Below, piece after piece: positions 54,302 through 64,000 of a DNA stretch of 64,000 nucleotides. The notes under the pieces are model-generated. The model saw only the letters and a program-made list of their open reading frames with translations, ran no database searches and had not been told where the DNA came from. Made by a program: the position numbers and the translations under genes. The stretch is taken from contig NC_071329.1 in NCBI RefSeq assembly GCF_010183535.1, positions 13,206,001 to 13,270,000 of the forward strand, written 5' to 3'. This DNA comes from Caenorhabditis remanei (Eukaryota > Nematoda > Chromadorea > Rhabditida > Rhabditidae). Within the stretch, counting starts at the first letter, position 1, and each line of letters begins with the position of its first letter.

Positions 54302-57300
54302 ATGCTCACAAACTTCTGGAATTTTCAATTCATATTCATCATATTCTGTTGGATTCCGATTGTATTCTCTGAGGACGAGAAGAATGAACAAATCACGGTT
54401 CGTTGATTGACGTAAAGAAGGGAGAAATTTGAATTTCAAGTAAATCAAAATTCAAATTTTTATAGTCGTACTATGACGGCAAGAAGAGAAAAGAAAAGAG
54501 CTGGGGTGGTGGATGTATCCTTTGTTTTTCGATGAGTGTGTAATTAGGTCAAAAGAAAACATGTGGCTTCTTTAGGAAATGAATCATCTGAAAAAGAAAA
54601 AGAGAGACAAGGAAATAAAAGAATAGAGAAATAGGTCATTTACACTATAAATTGAGGTAATTTTCAGTTGAGAATCGGAAGTATCAGCTCGAAGGAAAAT
54701 GGGAAAATGCTGGCGAGTATTATGGATATGGCGAAGAAGAAAATGATCGAGCAGGGAGTTTTGGGAAAGAATTTCGATATTGAGTGAGTTTGTGGATAAG
54801 GGAGTGGGAAAGGTTTTGAAAAGATGAGAGTTTTAAAACGTTTTAACGCAATCTCGGTTAGCTACAGTACCGATCAAATGGTTAGCAACTTTGGATGTTT
54901 TCAGTGGAAATTGACCAACTTTGAAAGTGTATTTCGGTGTCATCTGATTGTCCGATAAATTATTTTTTATATGAGTTGAACAGAGCAAAAGTTGAGCTCC
55001 GTTTTAATAGTTTACAACTTTTTTGTACGGAAACTATCTCAAAAGTTACAGGTTGTTAAAGTGAAAAGTTCCTAAATTGCATTGAAACTAGGTCAAGGAG
55101 AAAATACTTTGATGACCTATAATTTTCATAGTGGTGTACCTACAAGAAAATTATTAGCTATAAAAATTTTGTGTTATTTTCGGTCTGTCCAAATCATACA
55201 AAATTGAGTTTATCGGACAATCGGGTGACACCGAAATTCACTCTCAAAGTAGGACATTTTCATCTGAAAATGGCAAAATATGATATCTTTTTGGTTGATA
55301 CTGTAGGCTAGCTCTAGAAAGGCCAAGCTACCACTTTTTGACTGATAATTCTCCTTATGTACTGTAACAGTATATGGTTACAAATAAATATGCCAACTGA
55401 GTAACAATCTTTAAAAGATTTCTAACACGCGTCGAAGTTCCCGAAAACAACCGCAAGCCCTTATAGAAGTCTTCATGAACCTTCCTAATTAGCATCATTC
55501 CCTAGTCTCTTGAAAGTTCAGATCCATCTGAAAATAACAAAAAAATGAGTTTTCAGAGTAATCAACGTGGAAGGATGTGGAGTTTCATTTGAGGGAGTTG
55601 CAGCAGCTGCATCACTGTATCATGTCCAGCATATTGATGCTTTCTTTGGTCCATTTTGTGCGAAAGGTTAGTTCAAAGTCCAACTTCTGTCTCTGGACAT
55701 AAAACAATTGAAAGTCTCTCCGGGATGTAAAAAAGTGTAAAGAAAGGAAAGGAAAAGTAATTGAAGTCGTGACTTTTTCAAACATTTCTTCCATTTTAAT
55801 GTCGTCATTTATGTGAAAATAGAAGTAGAAAAGTCATCAGGAACACAGGATAAATGGAGCTTTTTTGACGTGCGTATTCTGAATAATTTTGACTTTTTGA
55901 ATATTAATCAAGGGGATTTCCAGAATGAAGTTTGATTCGAGTGTACTTTACGAGTGAGGGAGGTGTCTAGAAGAGAAATAGGAATCCTAGAAATAAGTTA
56001 TATTGCAAATTAATAGAACAGTCCAGTCTGGAATACTGAAGACCACTTATCCAATTGTCTAGCTTTTTCAATGAGAAATGAATGGTAGATTTCCACAAAA
56101 TTTAGCTTCTTGGAAGCTTTGGTATTTTAGAAATAAAGAAATTTGTCATCAGAAGACTAAAAGGTTGTGAGAAATAGAATTGTGGGAAATCTATTTTGAG
56201 CTACAATACCGGCCAAAAACATCACATTTTGCCATTTTCAGTTGAAAATGCCCAACTTTGAGAGTGTGTCATGGTAAAACTAATTATCCCACAAAGTGAC
56301 TTTTTATGGGATCAAACAGACCAAGAGTAGAGCTCTATTTTTGTAGTTGACAACTTTTTTGTTCGGACACGTTTTAGAGAGTTATAGTAATTTTAAGTCA
56401 ACAGCTCAAAAATCACTCTATTTTGCATTGAAATGGGTCGATTTAAGGGAGAAATTAGTTTGTCGATACGTAACTTGCTTGGGAGTGTCCCTGCGAAAAA
56501 GTTGTCAACTACAAAAATGGAGTTCTACTCTTTATCTGTATGGTCACATAAAAACTTATTTTGTGGAATAATTATTTTTACTATGACACACTCTCAAAGT
56601 CAGGCGTTCTCAACTGAAAAAGGCAAAATGTGAAATTTGTATTTTTGGTCGTTACTGTATTTGCTCTCAATCTGGACGCGACTTATAATTGGTTAATGTA
56701 GCCACAGTATCTCAGTGTACATTTACAGAACTTTCACCAGTTGCAACAATGGCATCCTACTGGAACATACCCATATTCGCTTACACAGCTACATCTGCCG
56801 AATTCTCGGATTCAAAAATCTACAAAACTCTGTTGAGAACTTCATTCCAATCTCTCTCCTCAATTTCTGATGCAACTGCTGCTTTCATGATTCATCACAA
56901 CTTGACAAAAGCGTCAATCGTCGCAAATATTGGGACAGATTCATTCGAGAAGATATCAAGTTTGGAGAAGGCATTGAGATCTCGTGGAATCACAATCACA
57001 AGAAGAGTCATGTTTGAAGAGAGTTCAAGTGCTCAAGATTTGGTGGATAATGGAATTATGAATGAGTTAAAGGACAATTCAAGAGGTACGGAATACTGGT
57101 TTCGAGCCTTGAATCTCTTGACTTTTAAGTGTTTTTTTTTCTTGCGTCATTTCCTTTTTTAATCTGATCTTTGATAGTATATTCACTGCTGAAATCTAGA
57201 TTAAGAGGGGCGAAATGAACTGTGGGGGCTCAAAAAGTCCAATCCATTTGTCTGGAAAAAGTGACTGAACTCCGTCAACCGTTGTCCGGAATTCTGGGTT

Positions 57301-60300
57301 TTTTCATTCCGGGTTCCAGATTCCGGTTTTTTGAGTTCCCGATTTCCGGAATCCGGAAGTTTTTTTTTCAATTTTTTGAGTTTAAAATAGACTATAGTAC
57401 TTCTTTTTCAGTGTTGATCCTTAAAAGCAGTTTTAAATTCCCGAATTCCAGAATTCTGGGTTTTTTCGTTCCGGTTCCGGATTCCGGATTCCGAAAACCG
57501 ACTAATGTCATTCCGTACAACTATGATTGTAAAGTCAACAACCATCTCATTACAGTAATCATCCCACTGTTCTCTTCCACACGAGACCTATCTTCTGTAT
57601 TTCGAAATGCAACTCAAATTGCCGAAATGTCAAATTCCGATTTCGTCTACATCAACCCCCTTATTGTCTCTCGAAACTCTGCTGAACCGCCCATTTTCTA
57701 TGGAAAAATTGCACAAAAAACGATCAAAACAGATTATCCAAACACAATTCAAATTTACAATTCGTATGGATTCTCGGATGATCTTCTCAATGAATTCATT
57801 GCGATTTTTGACAAAACAAAACGGATTTATATTGATGAAAAAGACCTGTTCAACTACGTCGCTCTCTACGAAAGTTACTGTGTTTTCGCCAAGATGTCTC
57901 AAAAATATTTGCATTTGAACTACAAAAATATGACGACTTTTGCTAGGAATGGATCGAGAATCGATGGAAAATCATTCTACAATATGGCAATTGGAATGAC
58001 ATTTCCAGGTACATTGGGGACTTGATTTTAAGTTTAGTTATTGTGAATTTCAGGAGTGATGGATAATATAACTTTTGACAATGGAGCAGAGAGAATGACC
58101 TCTTTCAGCGCATTCTATGTGGATGGTAATAGAGATCAGGTTAGTGGAAAACAGAGAGAATTAGGGAGGATTAGAAGGAATGTTGGGATGTGTTGACCAA
58201 CTAATAGGATTCGGAATGTATTGGAAAAGGTTTAAGCTGGTTTTCTCTTCTAATTGTAAAACCAATCGAAGACTAAAACTGAATCTCTGCATTCTGAAAG
58301 AAGAAGCAACATCTAGAAAGTTTGTTTTACTCAGAAAACTTTTTCTGATTACAAAAAACAAGATATACAATTTGGTTTTTTTTTTGAAAGTGTATTTCGG
58401 TGTCACCTGATTGTCCCATCAAATATATTTTGAATGAATCATACAGATCAGACGTAGAACTCCAGTTTTGTAGTTGACAACTTTTTGGTACGGACACCCC
58501 CTAGAGAGTTATGGTCATTTTAAGGGGACAGATCAAAAACAGCACTATTTTGAGAAAATAACTTTGCCAATACGTAACTTGCTAGAGAGTGTCCGTTCAA
58601 AAAAGTTGTCAACTACAAAAATGAAGTTCTACTCTTGGTCTGTTTGATCCCATAAAAAGTTATTTTGTGGGTTAGTTATTTTTACCATGACACACTCTCA
58701 AAGTTGGTCATTTTCCACAGAGAACAGCCAAAGTTGATAAACTTTTGGCCAGTACTGTAGCTCGGGTTTCGCTGAAAATAATGAGTCAATCCAACTCATA
58801 CAACAATTTCAGATTCGAACCGTCGCAGTCATCAACTCAACAGTCACATCCAAGAACTGTATGGAAGCAGTTTGTATTGAACTTGTAAGTTCATTTTCCT
58901 TTGCTTCTTTTCAGACTGACTTATACTTCCAGATTGTCTCCGACGTCGTCACGAAATTCTGGCCGACTCTCACTGGAAAGTTTCCAGATTCTGAACCGGA
59001 ATGTGGATTCCGTGGAGAGAACTGTGATTATACACAGACAATCATATTGATCACAGCTGGAGTTTGCTTAATTATCACTGTAGTTTTGGCAGTTTGGTTG
59101 AGAAGAGCATGTGAAACGAGTGCTCTTGAGAAGATGCCATGGAGAATTCTGAGAGATGACGTCCAGATTCTGGATGAAGAGCAAGCGAAATCTGTGGTTT
59201 CATTGAATTCAGCAACCACAAAAATGTCTCAAGTGGAAACAAAACTCATCAAAAACCATGCGATTGTTGGAGTGAACACTCATGCAGTTTATGATTTATA
59301 CGAGCAGAGACAGAATATTAAATTCAAGAGAGAGGACTTGGTTCTGTTGACAAAGGTAAATAATTTTAAGAATTTTAAGATCAGTTACAGTATTGGTATA
59401 TTTCAGATGAAACAAGCAGTTCATGACAATATAAATCCATTCATTGGTATCTCGTTCAACGAGAAAGCTGAACTTTTACTTCTATGGAAGTTCTGCTCTC
59501 GGGGAACCCTCCAGGATGTCATCTACTGCGATAAATTCAATATGGATGAGAAATTTCAAGGAGCTTTCGTTCGAGATATCACTTTGGGATTAGAGTATTT
59601 ACACTCGTCTCCAATTGGTTTTCATGGTGGACTTGCTTCATGGACAGCGTTGATTGACAAGAATTGGATGCTCAAATTGACGGATTACGCAGTTGGAGAT
59701 CCATTGAAAAGATGGGAGAAGCATGGAAGAATCAATTGTAAAATAGATAATGAATCGGAAAAACAATGGCAGCAGATGGGTAAGTTTAGGTATCCAATGA
59801 GTTAGTTCAGTCGAGTTTTTAACAGAAAAGTTGTGGTGTCGAATGGAATTTTTTACAGCGCTGTGCAAAAAGATACGAACTTTAGCCGTTTTCAGTTGAA
59901 ATTGTCCAACTTTGAGAATGTGTCATGGTAATACTGATTGTCCCATCAAGTCGCACTATTTTGCACTAAAGTTGGTTGATTACTTTGTCAATATGTAGCT
60001 CTCTAGGGAGTATCCGTACAAAAAAGTTTTTAAATACAACAATGAAGCTCTACTTTTGATCTGTACGATTCATTAAAAACCTACTGGGTGTGACAATCAG
60101 AATTACTATGACACACTCTCAAAGTTGAACAATTTCAACTGAAAACGGCCAAAGTTCGTATCTTTTTGCAGCACAGTACTGTATCAAAAATTACTTTTTA
60201 AAATCTTTTTTTTTGCAGCAAGTCTATATGTTCCACCTGAAATCCGAAGTGCAAATGAGAAGAATCGAATCAAAAGAATGGATCAAAAATGGCAGGGACA

Positions 60301-62339
60301 GACTATAATTCGTCGCCAACAATCGGATATCTATGCATTTGGAGTCATCATTTACGAGATTCTATTCAGAAGTTTACCGTACGATGAGAAAATGGATTTG
60401 ACAGGTTTTGAACTCTCCATTTTTATATAGAGATCTGATTTTCAGAAATGGCTCAAAAGGCGGCTGAAGGAGATAAGATTCCGAAGCCTTCGATTCAAAG
60501 AAATAAAAAATTGAATCCAGATATGATTGCACTGCTTCAGGTGAGTTTTAAAAGTTTTGAATCTATTCCACTTGTGTTTTTTTGTGATGAATGACGATTT
60601 GTTGACTCATAAAAATGGTTGATTCTGTTTTCAGGGCATTCGGATAATAGTAATCCAACTTTTGAGTCTTCTCTCCCAAAAGGAATTTGATTTCACGAAA
60701 AGTCTCATGTGGATTCACTCACTCAATTACTTAAATCCAATTGTATTTCTCAGGATTGTTGGAGTGATCAACCAGATATGAGACCAACCATTCGAAGAGT
60801 TCGTTTGGCAACGGAAGTCGCACTCAAGACGTAAGATTCTGGTTTTTTTTGGAATCCATACAATTTTCTATTATTCAGGAAGGGAAATCTAGTTGACAGT
60901 ATGATGAGAATGATGGAAGAATACGCGAATAACTTGGAGAAACTTGTTGGAGAGAGGACGAAGTTAGCAGAAGAAGCTAATTTGAGAGCAGAGAGACTTC
61001 TGTTTCAGCTGCTTCCAAAGTAAGATCTCTTTTACTCAAAGTTACAGTAAGATATACAATTTGGCATTTTTCAGTTGAAAATGACCCACTTTGAGAGGGT
61101 TTTACGGTATCAGTGATTGTCCCACAAAATAAATTAAATATAAACCATACAGGACAAAGGTAGAGCTCCATTTTTGTAGTTGACAACTTTTTTGTTTGGA
61201 TACTCCCTAGAGAGTTATGGTCATTTTAAGGGGACAGATCAAAAATCACTCTTTTTTGCACTGAAATGGACAATCTTTGTCGATACGTAACTTGCTAGGG
61301 AGTGCCCGTACAAAAAAGTTATCAACTACACAAATGGAGCACTACCTTTGTTCTGTATGATTCATTCAAAATCTATTTGATGGGACAATAAGTGATACCG
61401 TAACGCCCTCTCAAAGTTGGGCCTTTTCAACTGAAAACGTCAAAATTGTATATCTTACTGCACGGTACTGTATTACTGTAACTGATAGAGATAATTTAAA
61501 CGACAACGAACGAAAGTCACACAACGAAATTTTCATTTTCAGACACGTGGCAATCGAGCTGAAAGCTGGTCGAAGTGTTCCACCGAAAATGTATGATTCA
61601 GCTACCGTAATGTTCAGTGACATCGTTGGATTCACTAAACTCTGCTCTGCTTCCACACCAATTGAGGTATAGCATCTTAAAACCGTAATTATGCAAATCT
61701 CAACTTCTTCTTACCAGGTGGTGAACCTTCTGAATAAGTTGTATTCTGAATTCGATTCGACTCTAAACAGGCACGATTGTTATAAAGTGGAGACAATTGG
61801 TGACGCCTACATGGTTGTTTCCGGTATTCCAACTGAAAATGGACAACGACACGTGGCAAATATTGCATCTGTGACTCTGGAAATTCTGGAATTATTGAAG
61901 AAGTTTGAGGTTCCACATCGAAAAGATTATCGATTGACAATTCGTTTGGGATTCGCTTCTGGACAAGTGGCAGCTGCTGTCATTGGATTACGATCACCCA
62001 GATACTGCCTTTTCGGAGAAACTGTACGTCTTCGGAATCAGAGAATCAGATGTTTCTAATTATTTCAGGTCAACATCGCATCAATCATGGAATCTTCTGG
62101 AGAAGGTGGAAAGATTCAGATGACTGATATTTCTAAACATCTTCTGTCTAATGAATATCCCGAATATATCATTGAAATTCGAGGAATCAATACTAGTATG
62201 GTAAGAAAGTTTTCTAAAAAATTATAAAATTATTTTAAAAAAATATAATTTTCAGAAACAACCAGATTTCATAACTCATTGGTTGATTGGAAAAGACGAC
62301 GAATACTTCAAGAAAAAATCGAATCTTCTGAATCTTTAA
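54302..62339 (+). CDS. gcy-29: Receptor-type guanylate cyclase, gcy-29-like
   Basis: Transmembrane cGMP-producing receptor family, usually in sensory neurons. Seventeen exons: 54302-54397, 54668-54783, 55557-55666, 56729-57085, 57556-58008, 58054-58139, 58813-58884, 58933-59355, 59407-59779, 60219-60404, 60446-60540, 60754-60830, 60879-61019, 61543-61666, 61718-62023, 62069-62200, 62256-62339; all phases agree, 1076 residues. Order: signal peptide (1-21), ligand-binding-like ectodomain with ECGFRGENC before the membrane, transmembrane helix at about 467-487, kinase-homology domain without HRD or DFG (HGGLAS, LTDYAV), coiled coil (about 820-860), cyclase domain. Metal ligands D888 (FSDIVGFT) and D932 (TIGDAY) and the GTP-selecting E928 and the C of RYCLFG are present. 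However, the conserved N-x3-R motif reads VNIASIMES, with Ile (about 1011) for the catalytic Arg, and IHSG reads FASG. The gcy-29 name rests on mog-4 and nlp-41 being neighbours. Confidence 0.85.
54872..55305. repeat. Foldback family copy 6 (cyclase intron 2)
   Basis: Begins CAGTACCGATCAAATGGTTA and ends TTGGTTGATACTGTA. More diverged than others: AACTTTGAAAGTGTATTTCG on the left is mirrored by CGAAATTCACTCTCAAAGTA. Confidence 0.8.
56202..56659. repeat. Foldback family copy 7 (cyclase intron 3)
   Basis: Begins ACAATACCGGCCAAAAACAT and ends TTGGTCGTTACTGTA. It contains the full set of mirrored blocks including AACTTTGAGAGTGTGTCATG and GACACACTCTCAAAGT. Confidence 0.85.
57285..57500. repeat. 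TTCCGG-rich low-complexity patch (cyclase intron 4)
   Basis: Repeated short motifs of the ATTCCGG, TTCCGGATTCCGG and CCGGAATTC kind, split by a T-run and AT-rich DNA. The two halves (about 57288-57355 and 57440-57500) share GGAATTCTGGGTTTTTTC-like and TTCCGGTT pieces. Frames through it (57222-57555) are not coding; the exon begins at 57556. Confidence 0.55.
58365..58759. repeat. Foldback family copy 8 (cyclase intron 6, left end shortened)
   Basis: Left end reads AAGATATACAATTTGG then jumps to TTTGAAAGTGTATTTCGGTG. The right end is complete (TTTTGGCCAGTACTGTA). About 395 bp. Confidence 0.8.
59859..60183. repeat. Foldback family copy 9 (cyclase intron 9, internal deletion)
   Basis: Begins CAGCGCTGTGCAAAAAGATA, ends AGCACAGTACTGTA. 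Shorter (325 bp), missing the left GTTGACAACTTTTT block but keeping its mirror-side counterpart and both ends. Confidence 0.8.
61044..61472. repeat. Foldback family copy 10 (cyclase intron 13)
   Basis: Begins ACAGTAAGATATACAATTTG and ends CTGCACGGTACTGTA. It contains CACTTTGAGAGGGTTTTACG and its mirror CGTAACGCCCTCTCAAAGTT, a shared variant with copy 1 that groups these two copies. Confidence 0.85.
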
Positions 62340-62820
62340 AATTCAAGTTTTTGTATTTTTTGCCTGCTCAATTGCATTTATTTTTGACATGTAAACTCAT
62401 TTCGCATTTATTTTCCCATTTGACTGCATTTAATATTTTTTCTGTGATCTCCCATGAATATTTCTATGTTTATGTCGAAACCCATCCCCCAAGATCATAT
62501 CACCAGTTCCCGTAGTTTTTCGAATCTGCTTGATTTTTAACCTAGAAACATTTCTTGAGAAGAAAGTACAACGGTACAACATGGATGTGAACGTGGTTCA
62601 ATGATGAAACTATGAATTATGAAAAAGGTAAGAACAGGGATGTGCAGGTGGATCTAGGATGGGACTATGAGTCAAATAAAAGGGTAAAAACAGGGATTTG
62701 TGGTGGTTTCAAGAAGTGAAAGTATTAACAAAAGATTACTAGATAGATAAAACATTACAATAAATTTCCTAGGTTTGGATAGAACAGAGTAAAACAATGG
62801 GGGAGAGCGGGACGAAAAGC
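62340..62820. other. Convergent intergenic region
   Basis: 480 bp between the cyclase stop and the stop of the kinase-like gene. It contains a loosely repeated GGTAAGAACAGGGAT/GGTAAAAACAGGGAT motif at about 62626 and 62681. It should hold both 3' ends. No gene is seen. Confidence 0.35.
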
Positions 62821-64000
62821 TTAATTCATGCAAGAACTTGATCTTTTACGAGATCGCTTAACGATCGGCTCGGCATTTTTCTGTCCGAAGAGGCTGTGGA
62901 TTCCAGCAATTTCAGTCCATCTCAACAAATCTCCGGTCAACGGCTTCTTTATGTCCTCAAGTGTGCTGAGACGACTTTTGATGGCATTTTCCGGCAGGTC
63001 CGTAATTTTCAACAGGAACGAATTTTCGCTGTCTGGAAAATGAATATTTGAAATCAGAGATGATATTGAAAATAACATACATTTTGGAATATCGTCTTCA
63101 TAGTTATCCAGCTCTTCTGCAAACAGGCCCATCTCACGGAGCTTGTACTCTTCGCTGACAACTTCTCGCTTCAGAAGAGTGAGGAGTTCCGGTGGAGTCA
63201 ACGTTGGTGACTGAAATCATTTTAATTAAAGACTGCCCTCTTGAATGTGGAATGTGAAAATACCTCGATAATAATCGGGAATCCTCCAAGTTCTTGACGG
63301 TAGAGGATGACGTACTTCTGCATTAGATGATCCGGAGCAACAGAAGGTTTGAGAAGCGGAACAATCAGGAACTTTTTTCTTCCAAGTGTCGTCTCATTGT
63401 CTACAACCGCTTTGAAGTTCTCATGCCGACTGAGAATATCAGCCGAGCACGATGGATCAAAGTTGGTGCTGCACAGCATTCGGTAATCCGTCTGCAAGCT
63501 GCAACCATAAAACGCAGCGAATCGATTGGTTACATCAGCGACACTATCATTTGGTGCATAATATGCACGATCGATCTGTAAATAGTTTTTGTATCGAAGC
63601 GGAATCAGTGACTCGGTTTCAATAAGTATTCGACAGATAAAGAATGACTTACGATTGGAGTAGCATCCATTGTCTTCAGGAAGTAACATTCAACGGATAC
63701 CATATTACTGTTATACAATACTGGCCAGCACGAGAGAGAGTGAGCACTGAACCGATACGATCCGGTTCCTTGATGCATGAGAAGTCTAGCTTTAAGCATC
63801 ATTCTGATCATGTGACGATCCTCATCTGATGGCAGGTTCTCCATGGCTTGACTAATTTTCTCTTCAATGTCAGCCAATGTATTGCATTCTCTCTGCACGA
63901 GGAGGACACTTTCAGAACATTGAAGGGCCACGATGGCGAGAGCGTAAATATCAACAGAGAAGTCGAATTGATTATCCAACCCGTATTTTCTTGGCGCTAG
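62821..64000 (-). CDS. Kinase-fold protein, C-terminal part (runs off the right edge)
   Basis: Minus-strand exons in the window: 63653-64000 (continues beyond), 63264-63575, 63081-63210, 62821-63032. The first visible part, LAPRKYGLDNQFDFSVDIYA then LAIVALQCSESV, matches the end of a protein-kinase C-lobe. The usual A-P-E is A-P-R, and the D-x-Y-A/S-L-G-I-x-x-x-x-x block is present without its glycine. A helical part with RHMIRMMLKARLL and SAHSLSCWPVLYNS follows, corresponding to the last kinase helices (R-x-S/T-A-x-x-L-L-x-x-P-x-L). An NRBP- or WNK-like pseudokinase is my best guess, from a remembered resemblance to NRBP1 (APEYG, VDIYSFG, ALEM). The C-terminal 250 residues are unrecognised; the protein ends in a basic KRSRKRSSSCMN. 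Catalytic residues lie outside the window. Confidence 0.6.

Overview
The window looks like nuclear DNA from a Caenorhabditis nematode. Introns are short (many 43-60 nt) with TTTTCAG-type acceptors. AT-rich spacers carry foldback repeats, and likely trans-splice acceptors sit just upstream of several ATGs. The genes include nematode-type mex-1, rab-7, mog-4, nlp-41 and a gcy receptor cyclase. mog-4, nlp-41 and gcy-29 lie together, as I recall them on C. elegans chromosome II (cosmid C04H5). The species cannot be fixed from the sequence, and the order of blocks need not match C. elegans.

Layout. 0-18 kb is gene dense: the 5' part of ash-2 (-), a CREBZF-like bZIP gene (+), an unrecognised coiled-coil gene (+), an acyl-CoA-binding protein (+), mex-1 (-), a PHD-JmjC demethylase of the KDM7 type (+), a small unrecognised gene (+), rab-7 (+), a BTB-domain gene (-) and a lysine-rich gene with a hydrophobic N-terminus (+). 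18-28.8 kb is a 10.7 kb stretch with no supported gene; it holds foldback repeats, a tandem duplication and a cluster of TTTGGCGCG motifs. 28.9-30.6 kb is a MADF-BESS gene. 31.5-36.9 kb is a non-autonomous element with about 365-bp terminal inverted repeats that carries 14 tandem units of mostly 282 bp. 37-41 kb has two tiny genes and an empty stretch. 41-43.2 kb is an MFSD8/CLN7-like transporter with a tRNA-Val(UAC) gene in one intron. 44.3-50.5 kb is mog-4; 50.8-51.8 kb is nlp-41 (-). 54.3-62.3 kb is a receptor guanylate cyclase (gcy-29-like) whose introns hold five copies of one foldback repeat. 62.8-64 kb is the 3' part of a kinase-like gene (-).

Functions fall into chromatin control (ash-2, KDM7-type), germline RNA control (mex-1, mog-4), membrane traffic and transport (rab-7, MFSD8-like) and neuronal signalling (nlp-41, gcy-29). 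They do not form one pathway. The most notable points are the tandem array with its tRNA-like B-box segment, the dense foldback colonisation of the cyclase gene, the loss of a catalytic arginine in that cyclase, a GG splice donor in the gene at 17.1 kb, and a cluster of C6/G6 runs in a mog-4 intron. Exon coordinates were worked out by hand from splice signals, reading frame and remembered family sequences; none was tested by alignment or RNA data.
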